This document shows, piece by piece, positions 1 through 9,672 of a stretch of 64,000 nucleotides of DNA; the first letter of the stretch is position 1, and each line of letters begins with the position of its first letter. Under the pieces are notes generated by a model that was given only the letters and a program-made list of their open reading frames with translations, had not been told where the DNA came from and ran no database searches. Both the position numbers and the translations under genes were made by a program. The DNA is from Dillenia suffruticosa (Eukaryota > Streptophyta > Magnoliopsida > Dilleniales > Dilleniaceae): positions 4,526,001 to 4,590,000 of the forward strand of contig JAVTVX010000010.1 in assembly GCA_033439265.1 (NCBI GenBank). Reading direction: 5' to 3'.

Positions 1-2150
1 TTACAGTTGGAAGCTTTAGTTGGAGACCTTGAAGATGCCGCTACCTGGGTTCTCAACAGGCAAAATAGAAACATGTTCTTAGAAATCTGTTTGGATTCAG
101 CTGCCCAATCTGTGAGCCCTTTACTGTGTTTCTTTACTTTGTAATATAATGACATCCTATTTGATAGAGTTGATGTAATCTTGTATTTCAGGAGCTTGGA
201 CTTAGGCAAGAAAAATTGCTACTGTGTATAGGAATTATGACTAATATTGAGCAAATTCTCCGGACTGTTGCCAGATCTAAGTCGCCGTGGTGTCATCTTC
301 TAAGGTCTGCTGATAATAGAGTAGACAAAACCTTTTTAGCTCTCAAGCGGCAAGTTCTTGCTGATCAGCGGGTCCTACTTGCTTCTGTAGGATGGCCACC
401 AGCATTTGTAATTCCGGAAATGGGATGTGCGAAATCTTCAGGTCTTCCAAATCCACTGGCATTAATGAAAGGAGAAACAAGACAGATTTATTCACAAAGC
501 TTTCTGGCTTTGTGTGCACTCCAACATCTGCAAGCACAAAAGGAAAATGGACGTCTTCATCCTTTTAAACCTGAGGATTATACCATGGGGCTTTGGGCCA
601 TTGATGAATTAGTAACTCCTATTGCATCAAAAATGGAATACCACTTCTCAAAATGGATAGATCAGCCAGAGTTAATATTTGCCCTTGTCTACAAAATTAG
701 TCAATGTTTGATTGTAGCAGTTGATGATGTATTACAGCCTCTGATCGATGAAGCGAGACTAGTGAGCTGCAGTGCTAAAGAAGCTTGGGTTTCAGCAATG
801 ATCCAAGTGCTTTCAGGGTTTTTGGCTAAAAATTTTTTCCCTTCACTTGCTGAAAAATATCAGGATAAGCAAAAAAGGCCGGAGGTAATGTCCTCATGGC
901 TACATCTGATTGACCTTGCTATTACCCTAGACAATCAAATGCAATCGCTTGTTGATTTGGGAGGTCACCTATTATCCAGTAACAAGACTGGAGGGTTCTT
1001 GAAAGCCATGTCTGTGTTATCATTATTTTGTGATAGGTCTGAATGGCTTAAAATCTGGGCCAGAATAGAGCTCAAGGATGCTTGGAAAAGGTTGAAACCA
1101 GAACTCAAAGATGAGAGAGCCTGGTCGTTTGACAATGTGCATATCAAAGACTTCAATGAGGGAAAAACTGAGAAGTATCTTATGATTGCAAGAGAAGACC
1201 ATAAAGCTCCATTAGTGGCAGACACTGTGCTTAAAATTTCATGGGAGCTGATTCAAAGGTGCCAGACTTTACCATCCATTTTAGTACGAGCAGAATTCAT
1301 TCGATCAACTGCAGTTAAGTTTCTCTGGTACTTCTTCAGGGCATTGCTCTGGCGATGTAGGAAAACTGAATTGTTTAATAGCCATCTTGGAGATAATGCA
1401 TTAACAAGAGTGTGTCACTGTCTCAATGCTGCCAGTTATTGTGAGTCTAAACTGCAAGAGTGGAGTGATGATGTAGATTTTGTGGAGTTGAGAATTGTAG
1501 AAGATGCCCACAACATGCATGTGGATGCTGAGGGAAATGATAAGGTCTGTTTCTTTGCAGAAGAGTTGAGGAGTCTGGAAGAGCTACAGACTAATTGGCT
1601 GATTGAGATAATTGGTGATCTTCTTCGTGAATTTGAGTCCCTCTCGGGGGAATACATCCAAAACAGGGATTATTTTGGGCTAGAGCAAGAAGATTTTTGT
1701 TCAAGTGGGCATTTTTCAGACATGGATTTAGCAGCGTCTACTGTTCTTGTAGAAGCCTTGGATACTTTAAGGAACCGGCTTCACCTTATCAGGACAAATC
1801 TCAATTCAAAAGATTTTTTGGATTTATGGAGAAGTGTCGCAGATGGACTTGACCACTTCATCTTTTGTAGCATTCTAATGAGCAATATAAAGTTCTCTAA
1901 TTGCGGGGTTAGTCATCTCAGAGCTGACATGCAGGCTTTATTCCATGCTTTTAAGCCTTATTGTGCAAGACCTGAAGCATTTTTTCCTTGTATTAGAGAT
2001 TCCCTTAAACTCCTAGATATGGACAAGGAACAAGCAATGCTTATCCTGTGTGTTGAAAACAGAATAAGATCCTTGCATTTTTGCGGAATTATGCACTTGT
2101 CCTTTGATCAATCTGAGAAGGTTTTACGGAACAGAATGTTTGCAGTGTAA
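1..2150 (+). CDS. RINT-1/TIP20 family protein (MAG2-like), 3' part; exons <1..111 and 192..2150
   Basis: The family (yeast Tip20, animal RINT1, plant MAG2 and MAG2-like) is a subunit of the Dsl1/NRZ-type tethering complex that receives Golgi-derived vesicles at the ER. The window enters inside the gene. An open reading frame runs from base 1 (LQLEALVGDLEDAATW...) to a GT donor at 112. After an 80-bp intron ending in ttgtatttcag at 191 it resumes at 192 in the same phase (ELGLRQEKL...), and it stays open to a TAA at 2148-2150, about 690 residues in all. Family-like stretches are WPPAFVIPEMG, FLALCALQHLQ and LWAIDELVTPIASKMEYHF. The protein is helical and soluble, with no signal peptide or clear membrane segment in the visible part. 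The N-terminal third lies outside the window. No disabling change is seen. The family is confident; whether this is the MAG2 or the MAG2-like paralogue is not decided. Confidence 0.85.
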
Positions 2151-2430
2151 TATTATAATATAGAAGATATTGTTGGTTTTTCAGTGTGTCATAATGCAGA
2201 GCCCATTTTTTTATATGCCTATAAATTCACATAAGGAGTCCAAGATTGTGATGCTTTAATTGTTAGGGACAAGTCTGGTAGCTGCAGAAACATGCGCAAA
2301 GAATGGGTTATTTTCCAAAATATTGGGAAAATGAACAAAAATTACAAAAATAGGTTTTTTTTTTCCTTCTAAAACTACCATGTCGACATTCTGGAAATCG
2401 ACTTCCAACTGTCTCACTTAGCCTGCCTGT

Positions 2431-2470
2431 AAAATAAAATAAAATAAAATAAAATAAAATAAAATAAAAT
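2431..2470. repeat. (AAAAT)8 microsatellite
   Basis: Eight uninterrupted copies of AAAAT, read directly from the sequence, in the 3' flank of the MAG2-like gene. Confidence 0.95.
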
Positions 2471-2694
2471 CTCTTAAAAATTCACTTTAAAGTCGATATC
2501 CAGAAAATCGACTTTAAAAAGTCGTCGTTCAGGAAATTAATTTCAGAAGAATATTCCCTGAATAAATGACCAAAGTGGTTATATTTTCTGGCTGCTGCAA
2601 TTTCCGAAAGAAAGTGGAAATGACCATAACTGTTGCATTTTCTAAAAATTGGACTACCAAAGCTACTGCATTTTCTGAACGAATATTTGGGGCC

Positions 2695-2710
2695 GGGGGG
2701 GGGGGGGGGG
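2695..2710. repeat. Run of 16 G
   Basis: A homopolymer of G following 'ttggggcc'. Runs of this length are rare in AT-rich plant intergenic DNA and are prone to assembly error. Confidence 0.9.
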
Positions 2711-3325
2711 AAAGAAGCCCTCTGAAAAGTTTTCTTTCGGTGCTGATTAAAGCTCTAATTGGTTTCGAACTTTTCTAAAAAGCTTCAATTTTGTCGTGAT
2801 CGAATCTCTGAAGTTATACCATGTTCTGAAAAGCTTGCATTTTGTGATTATCAAAGTTGTGAAGTTATTCAAAAGCTTCCATTCTCTACAGACCCATGCT
2901 GCGAAGAAAGCTAAAGTCGATCTCCGTGTTCTTGGGTATATAACTCATCTATCCCCCAAGGCGGCAACCACACTTGAACAGCCTCACCATTACCCAAAAA
3001 CCTTGCGAGCAAACCCATCTCGATTTCCGGCGACTTCAAACCCGGCGTTTAGATCTCCGTTTCCGGCGACTTGAAAACCATTTCCGGGCTTGAGTTCTGT
3101 CCACTTCCGGCGACCGCAAGCACAAGGTAATTTTTTTTTTAAATATATATTTACTGCAAACCCAAAAGCTCTGCAATTTTTTTTCCTTCCGGGTTTTTTT
3201 TCTGTTTTAATTTAATTTCCTTTTTTTTTGTTCCGGACTTTGAAGTAATTTTCTGCCTGCATTTTAGTTGATGTGAATAATGCATTAATATTTGTGAATA
3301 ATTTTCTACAAGCAGTAATATATTA

Positions 3326-3965
3326 GTATTTTTCATTGATTTAGAAAAAACATATGATATGCTTCCTAGAGATATATTGTGGTGAACGTTAATAAAAAAA
3401 TGGATTTTCTTGAAATATATTAATATTATTAGTGATATGTATGAATGAGTTGTAATCAATATAAGAACTTATAGGGTTTAAGTGATACTTTCCCATTAAT
3501 ATTTGACTTCATCAAGATTCAGTATTAAGTTTCATTCTCTTCACAATAGTAATAGACAAAATTATAAAAAATATCAAAGATGAAATACTATGGTATATAC
3601 TTTTAACAGATAATATAGTATTAGTTGATGAAATTAAGGAGAGTATCAATGTTAAATTAGAGTTATGGAGGGTTACACAGAAATTTAGAGGGTTTAGATT
3701 GATTAAATCGAAAACTGAATATTTGAGTTATAGGTTTAGCGACAGTCATCAGAATAATTAAGAAACAATTAGATTAGATCGACATACAATATCAAAAAGT
3801 GAACGATTTAGATATTTAGATTTTATCATTCAAAACGATGACAATATAGATAGAGATGTGAATCATAAGATTCAAGTGGTTGGATGAAATAGAGAAGGAC
3901 ATCTGGAGTTCTCTGCGACCGCACAATACCACTATATTTGAAGGGAAAGCTCAATAGACTTATTC
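3326..3965 (+). mobile_element. RTE-type LINE fragment, 3' end of reverse transcriptase, decayed
   Basis: Broken plus-strand translation gives the plant RTE landmarks in order: a palm-domain start (FIDLEKTYDMLPRDILW, 3334-3384), a degraded LFAD/D catalytic region near 3590-3620, a stretch matching LELWR...KGFR (3659-3700), and the terminal thumb motif (ERFRYLDFIIQNDDNI, 3800-3850) followed by a 'LKGKLNRL'-like run at 3940. Frameshifts and stops are frequent, so it is dead. The same segments occur at 33780-34430 in the second LINE of this window with clear nucleotide similarity, which places both in one family. The 5' part, including the endonuclease, is missing, as expected of 5'-truncated LINE insertions. 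Confidence 0.75.
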
Positions 3966-4565
3966 ATTCTTTTGGCAAGGCCAGTTCAACTTGTTGCTTT
4001 GTGACAGGCTGTTGAATCCTGTGCCTCCAATGCATCTGAGATGTTTTCTTGGGTTAAAATGGATGTCTGGGGCAAGTAAGCTCTAAAAGATTATAGCAAA
4101 AATGTAAGTAAGATCCTATTAGATCACACACAGTCAGGTAAGTCCTTTTGTGTGTTGTTAAACTCTATTTGCTTTTGTTTTACCATGAACTTTTTCTTAG
4201 TACGTAATTTTTTGCCCATCTTTCTATAATACATACGGGCTTAGGGTGGTCTGTGGGTGATGACATAACAGCTGGCATGGAAGCTGGATTTCTAACTTCA
4301 AAAGAGGTCTGTCTTATTGATTCTCTTCTGGAGTATAGGCTTGTCATGCTCTTTTCCCATGTTTAATACTGTCCAAGGTTGTCCGATAGTTTAAAAGGAT
4401 TTGCTATCTAAGCTTGGTCTTGATTTTGGGGTCTAATATTTTTGTTGGTGTTTTCCAATTTATAAATTTTTCTTGATCAATATGTACTTGTCAATGCAGG
4501 GACCTAAGAGATTTAAGATGCATTATTTTTGTACAGAGAGTAATCATCGCTAATGTTCATCAAGC
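3966..4565. other. No gene; short exon-like remnants
   Basis: Between the LINE fragment and the gypsy LTR lie two short plus-strand stretches with exon-like composition: 4003-4074 (AVESCASNASEMFSWVKMD...) and 4232-4345 (GWSVGDDITAGMEAG...), both flanked by splice-like signals. I do not recognise the protein. They could be leftovers of the gene whose first exon may lie at 2883-3126, but nothing proves that link. Confidence 0.25.
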
Positions 4566-4811
4566 TGTTAGAGATAGGAGAAGAAGCGAACTAAAATGCT
4601 TGGGAGATCAATAGCTTCCTTTCATTGATAGCAAGGAATAGATCATTACAGCAAGGAAATAAAAAGAAAATTCAGTCTGATGTGGAAGAACAAGACTGCC
4701 CATACTCCTAATTGATATGATTCATCTTTGCCCTTTCTCGTTTCCAATCTCACTTATTTATAACCTAATTACCCTCCCATATTCTTCCCTAACTATTCAA
4801 GATTCTCAACA
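4566..4811 (-). repeat. 3' LTR of the gypsy element
   Basis: On the minus strand it reads TGTTGAGAATC...TCTCTAACA, with the TG...CA ends of LTRs. It holds a TATA-like GGTTATAAATAAG (rc near 4752-4764) and a polyadenylation-like CAATGAAAG segment. The inner border could lie up to about 20 bp further in, because a second TGTTGAAG occurs at 4832. Confidence 0.6.
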
Positions 4812-4871
4812 GCAATCTGTTATTCTTCAACAGCTTAAGCTCCATGCCTTCTGCACTGATACACTCATCCG

Positions 4872-5400
4872 TCAGTTCTGCAATAGCCACCTCATCCGCC
4901 AGCTATTTTTTAGATGCCACTTTACTCCACAGTTGGTTGTCTTTAGATTTTCCCATAACATTGCCTTCTGCTGAAGTTTCAGCCTTGTCCTCAATGCTGT
5001 AACTAGGAAACTACCACTTAAGGTTTGAGAGATCAAGTCAGGTTGCGTCATCCTTTGTTCCATTTTTCTAGTGAATAAGCAATTGTTTTATAGGTTGACT
5101 CCATTTTTTAACTACTTTCTCATCAAGTATTTCAGCTGGTTCACATAAACTACTCTCAACCTCAAGGTTACAAGGTAGTGCTAGTTCCGGAGCATGACTT
5201 CCAATCATTTTTTTCAACTGCGACACATGAAAAACAAGGTGAATTCGGGACCTTTCAGGTAGCTGTAATTTGTAAGCTACCCCTTATTTTTTGTATAATA
5301 GGGAATGGACCATAGTATTTGGCTGCCAGCTTTGCTTTGCCCCTATCATGATTGAGGTTTGTCTGTCTGGCCGCAACTTTAGAAAGACCAAATCTCCTAC
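4872..5400 (-). pseudogene. Gypsy pol C-terminus: post-integrase linker and chromodomain
   Basis: Minus-strand reading gives GDLVFLKLRPDRQTS (5400 down), then RSRIHLVFHVSQLKKMIG (about 5250-5195) and a chromodomain-like end with TKDDATWLDLSQTLSG (about 5060-5013). HVFHVSQLKK is the conserved step between integrase and chromodomain in chromoviruses, and W..W/ATWE is the chromodomain core. The chromodomain directs integration to heterochromatin in this family. Stops near 5300 and 5085 break the frame. Confidence 0.7.
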
Positions 5401-5406
5401 CACAAA

Positions 5407-6200
5407 TTATACATTCCTCTGATGAATGTTGGCAAATTTTACCATTTGTTGCTGCGCCTTCTTAAGATTGAGATGAAGTCGTTTCAGAATCTCATCTCTA
5501 TTCAGGAGTTCTCTTGCTACTGCTTCTACATGTGTTTCCTTCGAAAGGAACATGTGTATTGTGGGAGGGAGTCGTCCATACACCACTTGGAAAGGGGTCA
5601 TCCCTATGGATGTGTGGAATTTCGTATTAAATTTAGCCCAAGGGCAACCAATTATATCAACTCTTTGTTTGTTCAGAGGTAAAACAATGTAGGTATGTTT
5701 CAATTCCCTTGTTTAGTATTTCAATTTGCCCATCCATCTCAGGATGATAAGCACTACTCATCCTTAGCTTCGTACCTTGCAAACGAAATAGTTTCGTTCA
5801 AAAACAATTTAGAAAGAGTGGATCACAATCACTCACTATAGATTGGGGAAGTCCATGTAAGCGGGCCACATTGTTAACAAATGCTTCTGCTACTAACTTT
5901 GAGGTGTAAGGGTGTTTCAAGCCGATAAAGTGCCCGTATTTTGATAATCTATCTGCCACCACAAAAATACAATCCTTCTCTTGTGATTGGGGAAATCCAT
6001 TGATAAAGTCCATCGATATATCCTCCCAAACCACTGATGGAATGGGTAAAGGCTGTAAAAGTCCTACTGGAGATCTAGCCTCATACTTTTGTTGTTGACA
6101 AACTAGACAGGTAGCCACAAAAGATAACATGGACTTCATCATTCATTTCCAATACAAATTTGCAGTCAAGCATTTATAAGTTTTTAAAGCACCAGCATGT
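5407..6200 (-). pseudogene. Gypsy integrase core
   Basis: Reading down from 6142: a zinc-binding tail (C-x2-C in CLVCQQQK, 6104-6081), the first catalytic Asp in DFINGFP (about 6020), the second in SDCDPLF (about 5822), and the third catalytic residue, the Glu of GQIEILN, in a shifted frame around 5730. The core continues as FHTSIGMTPFQVVYGR at 5625-5570. All three catalytic positions remain recognisable, but at least one frameshift (around 5700-5800) separates them. Confidence 0.75.
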
Positions 6201-6529
6201 CCTGCTCCAGGGGTCTCATGAAACTCAGCCAATAGAGTAGGAATCTACTTTGAGTTTTCTGAAATTATTACTCGATTTTTGTGCAGCAATATGCCATTTT
6301 CCAACGTGTATGGCGGCTTGCAATGAGGTTCCTTCAGCAGTAGCTGTTTAAGTGCGGACAGCCTTTGGTCCTTAGTAATCTCTTCCTCTATTTGTTTCCA
6401 ATCACTCCATAGCTGTCATGTCATTATTGAACATTCAGGTCCCTCCTGCAGTCTAGAAAGAGAATCAGCCACTTTGTTGGAGCTTCCGGGTTTGTATTGC
6501 ACCCTAAAATCATAGCCCAATAGCTTAGA

Positions 6530-6840
6530 AACCCAGTACTATTGTGCTGGTGTTGAAAATTTCTGCTCCAATAAGAATTTTAAGCTCTTTTGGCATGTTT
6601 TTACCACGAAATGTCGGCCTATGAAGTATGGATGCCATTGTTGTATGGCTAAGACAAATGCCATTAGTTCTTGCTCATATGCTGATTTGGAGAGAGACTT
6701 CTCAGATAGGGCTTTACTAAAAAAGGCAATTGGCCTTCCATTTTGTAGGAGAACCGCCCCTATTCCTCTCCTTGAAGCATTGCATTCAATTGTAAACAAT
6801 TGAGTGAAGTTTTGGGGCATGAGTCATTGCTGATTGTAAT
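6530..6840 (-). pseudogene. Gypsy RNase H domain
   Basis: The 93-codon open stretch reads TIECNASRRGIGAVLLQNG, then FFSKALSEKS, YEQELMAFVLAIQ and FVVKTCQKSLKFLLEQ. In the family the first motif is a D-A-S; here the Asp is Asn (ECNAS), so a key acidic residue is gone. The 'TDHQSL' position reads TCQKSL, a second substitution of a conserved acidic residue. Confidence 0.75.
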
Positions 6841-6843
6841 GCT

Positions 6844-7969
6844 TTAAAGGTTTGGTTGGCCTCCATGAACCACACAAAATTGAGCTGTCCCTATTTTTTT
6901 TAGCAAATTCATGAGAGATTTAGCTATTTTTCCATAATCACGAATGAATCGATTATAGTAATCGGTTAAACCCAAAAATCCATGAACGTCTTTTGTGGAA
7001 CGAGGAATTGGCCATTGTAGAATGCAAGTTACTTTTCCCGGATCCATCTTTACTCCATCCGAAGAGATTATGTGGTCCAAATATTCAATATTTCACTTTC
7101 CAAATGACACTTCTTTTTATTGGCCATCAATGAATTCGTACCCAAGGTTTGTAGGGCTGCCTCCAAGTGCCTCAAATGATCCTCCCAAGTGCGGCTATAG
7201 ACAAGGATGTCATTGAAGAAGACCAATATAAACTTCCAAAAGTAAGGTCGAAACATATCGTTCATTGTTGCTTGAAAGGTGGGGGCATTCTTGAGTCCGA
7301 ATGGCATCACAATGAACTCATAATGGCCCGAATGTGTTCGAAAAGCCGTCTTAGGTATGTCGGATTCCGTAACTCGGATTTGGTGGTAACCAAATCGCAA
7401 GTCTATTTTGGAGAAGTATTGGGCGCCATATAACTCGTCGAATAGCTCATAAACTACCAGAATTGGATATTTATCTGGAACTGTAGCCTTGTTTAACTCC
7501 CTATAATTGACACAAAAACGTCAATTTTCATCCTTTTTATGAACAAGGAGCACCAGACTAGAGAAGGAGCTGGAGTTGGGTCAAATGATGCTTGCAGTCA
7601 GATGTCTGCCACTAGCTTCTCGATCTCATTTTTTTGCTCATAACTATATCGATAGGATCGGCTACTAATAGGACCACATTCTGGCCGTAAAGGAATATGG
7701 TGGTCCGTTGTTCTGTAGGGTGGGAGCTGAGTGTCTTTCATGAATATCGTAGCAAATTTTGTGAGAAGGGACTGCAGCTCTTCTTGCTGGACACAGGACA
7801 ATGACTCATCTGTCAAGCTTTGCTCTCTGCCTTCTAAGTTAGCCTCCCATAGCCAGACCCCGAACTCCACTGTAGTGAGCTTTTTTAAGGCAGTAAGGGA
7901 AGAGGAAGTTTGAACCAGTGCAGGGTCTCCAACCAAGCACACATTCTTACCTTGCCACTTGAACTTCAT
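6844..7969 (-). pseudogene. Gypsy reverse transcriptase
   Basis: Domains from 7969 down: the protease-RT linker ending in HHIPLRPECGPISSRSYRYS, a gap with a frameshift (7440-7600), then [29 protein letters not shown] and the palm catalytic site at about 7220. In the family the site is F/Y-x-D-D; here it reads FFNDI, so the first catalytic Asp is Asn. The connection follows (FLGLTDYYNRFIRDYGKIAKSL at 6975-6910). The element cannot reverse transcribe from this copy. Confidence 0.85.
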
Positions 7970-8079
7970 GGATATCGTCTATCAGTTAACTCTCACTTTG
8001 CCTAATGTTTCCAACCAAGACACTCCCAAAATGACATCAACTCCTCCCAATGGAAAAAAGAAACAATCAATTACAAAGG

Positions 8080-8286
8080 TAATACTCCCTAAATTCATCT
8101 AAAGAGCAAAGCATATGCCGAGGAAACTAACCTTCTGCCATTATCTAGCCGTATCCAAAAAGGGTCCGTGGGTTTCACTACTAATCCCATTCGTTTGGTA
8201 GTAGTTTCGGCTATAAAGTTGTGACTAACGCCACTATCTACCATGATAAATAATTTTCCTTCCCCAGTAGATCCAATAAGTTTCAT
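8080..8286 (-). pseudogene. Gypsy aspartic protease
   Basis: The short open stretch contains FIMVDSGVSHNFI, the D-S/T-G active-site loop of retrotransposon proteases, then RMGLVVKPTDPFWIRLDNGRR, as in plant gypsy proteases. It lies between the zinc knuckle and the RT, where the family places it. Confidence 0.75.
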
Positions 8287-8439
8287 AGTTTTAGAGTGAA
8301 AAATACCTCTTACAGAGAGCGTGGGGAAGCTCCAGTGTGGCGAGAGAAATGTCTGGTTGTTGCACCAAATCCTCTACAACAGTATCTTTGCTCGCGGCTC
8401 TGTCATTCGATGGGACCTTATCCTCGCCTAGAATGATTG

Positions 8440-8940
8440 CACGCAACCTTTTGTTGGGGTAATTGTAAAGAGGATGGTAGGGTTATTTGCACTTGAAGCA
8501 TAACCCTTTGGAGCGTAAGTCCATGATTTTCATGGTGAGACAGTTGGCGGAATTTTCAGTTGGGTGTTGCATGTGGTTGTAGAGGAGAAATGGGTGAAGA
8601 TGATCGTTGTGCTTCAAGGTTGTTTGGGGTTAAAGGCGGGTTAAAAGAAAAGTGGTTCCGAGTCATGGGTTTTGGGTGGAAAAGAGTTTTGAATCCCCTA
8701 GGGGTCGGGTTGGACCCGCTCCAATTGAGTGACCCAACTGTGGAATGGGCTCCGTCATCCTTACCTGGTAGCACCCTTGTTGTAAGAAACCTATTTTCGC
8801 GTTCGATTTCCTGAGCAAGCTTCATAGTATGAAAGAGAGAGAGCCTCATGTGAACGAATTCATACGCAAATCTTGTCCTTGAAGTTATTAAAGAAGAGAC
8901 CCAAATGGATCGAAGGGTTTAAACCCTTACGAGTGCTGCT
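8440..8940 (-). pseudogene. Gypsy gag remnant with degenerate zinc knuckle
   Basis: Reading down from 8940, the start of gag is followed after an internal deletion by HMRLSLFHTMKLAQEIE (about 8850-8805). A basic, proline-rich stretch follows, then the knuckle near 8490: C-F-K-C-K-stop-P-Y-H-P-L-Y-N-Y, a CX2CX4HX4C motif with a stop inside and the last Cys changed to Tyr. NKRLRAIILGED then leads towards protease. Confidence 0.65.
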
Positions 8941-8951
8941 CTGACAACAAA

Positions 8952-9576
8952 TTCGTTGATATAAGTATCGACTATTCCTGATTGTTTTGTGGACACCAAC
9001 GTTTTTACGGGAATGGGCAGGTCATGGACTTCGTAGTTTTGGAAGAAAAAAGAACCTATTTTTGTAATTTTGTTCTCGATATTTTGAAAAATAGCCCGAT
9101 TGAAATCATTTGTTTGGAGAGCATTAGGTTATTATTGTTATTAACACTTCAAAAACCGAAATTATAAAGAAGACCCTTTGACATGCCCAATTAACAAATA
9201 AGCTCTCGAGGTTAAATAGAAAAAAGAAAAAGGGTTTTATACGAATATAATCTTATTTCTAAAAAAAATTTTAAAATAATATCGTTTAAAAAATATTTCT
9301 AAATCTAATAATTACATATTATGATTTGAAGTCATAATATAATACTATTTATCATGGTCTCATATTATGATTTTCAGTCTCCATATTATATTATACATGT
9401 CTAGACTTGAAGCCACAATATATATTGTTTATTGAATAGTGACTGTTCAATAAATAGTACATATCGTGATTTCAAAATTTAATATGGATATGTTATTTTT
9501 TAATTTTTTTTATAATAGTTTTATTTTATTTTATTTTATTATTTTTCTGGTTTCGAACAAAACCCAAAGAAAAGGA
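8952..9576. other. Intergenic DNA upstream of eIF3i with inverted-repeat motifs
   Basis: No gene. Between 9313 and 9480 a motif of about 20 bp around CATATTATGATTTGAAGTC recurs at least four times in both orientations (9315, 9360, 9402 inverted, 9460). A hairpin with 9-bp arms TTTATTGAA / TTCAATAAA lies at 9428-9454. It may be an old MITE, but no target duplication was found. Confidence 0.4.
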
Positions 9577-9672
9577 TATAAATAAAAACGTGGTCGTAAT
9601 CGTAAATTTTTGTGCCTTCTTACGAAACCGAAGCTAGGGTTTTACACAGAAAGAAGGGGGGAGAGAGAGAAG
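9577..9672 (+). promoter_or_regulatory. Core promoter and 5' UTR of eIF3i: TATA box and telo-box
   Basis: TATAAATA sits at 9577-9584, about 90 bp before the start codon, which implies a short leader. The leader contains CTAGGGTTT (9634-9642), the reverse of the telo-box AAACCCTAG common in promoters of plant translation-machinery genes, and a purine GA run just before the ATG. Co-regulation with ribosomal genes is inferred from the telo-box. Confidence 0.55.

Larger units (their letters stand above)
2151..3325. other. 3' flank of the MAG2-like gene; low-complexity DNA and a possible orphan first exon
   Basis: No coding gene is supported. The 3' UTR probably ends within the first few hundred bases. 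A pentamer array and a long G run (separate entries) follow. At about 2380-2530 the motif gtcgay-at-y-c-gaaaatcgactt recurs in both orientations (arms AAAGTCGAT / ATCGACTTT near 2491-2517). At 2883-3126 a more GC-balanced stretch has a TATA-like gggtatataa at 2933, C-rich leader-like sequence with repeated 'tttccggcgac', and a good splice donor CACAAG|GTAATT at 3126/3127. It could be the 5' UTR exon of a gene whose body was lost, since a LINE fragment follows directly. Confidence 0.3.
4566..8951 (-). mobile_element. Ty3/gypsy chromovirus, degenerate, one recognisable LTR
   Basis: Minus-strand translation shows the Ty3/gypsy order gag zinc knuckle - protease - reverse transcriptase - RNase H - integrase - chromodomain, followed by a short LTR. 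On the plus strand the order is therefore inverted from 8951 down to 4566. The tRNA-iMet primer-binding site survives as a damaged complement 'gctctgacaaca' near 8938-8949. No 5' LTR is recognisable beyond it, and gag is reduced to about 130 codons, so it carries an internal deletion. Every domain has frameshifts or stops. The C-terminal chromodomain places it among chromoviruses; a Reina- or Tekay-like clade fits the short LTR, but the clade is inference. Confidence 0.85.

Noticed and set aside
216..2150. A start codon for the MAG2-like protein at 216
   Set aside because: The base there is TTG, and the same frame continues upstream to a splice acceptor at 191 and into the exon 1-111. It is an internal exon, not a translation start.
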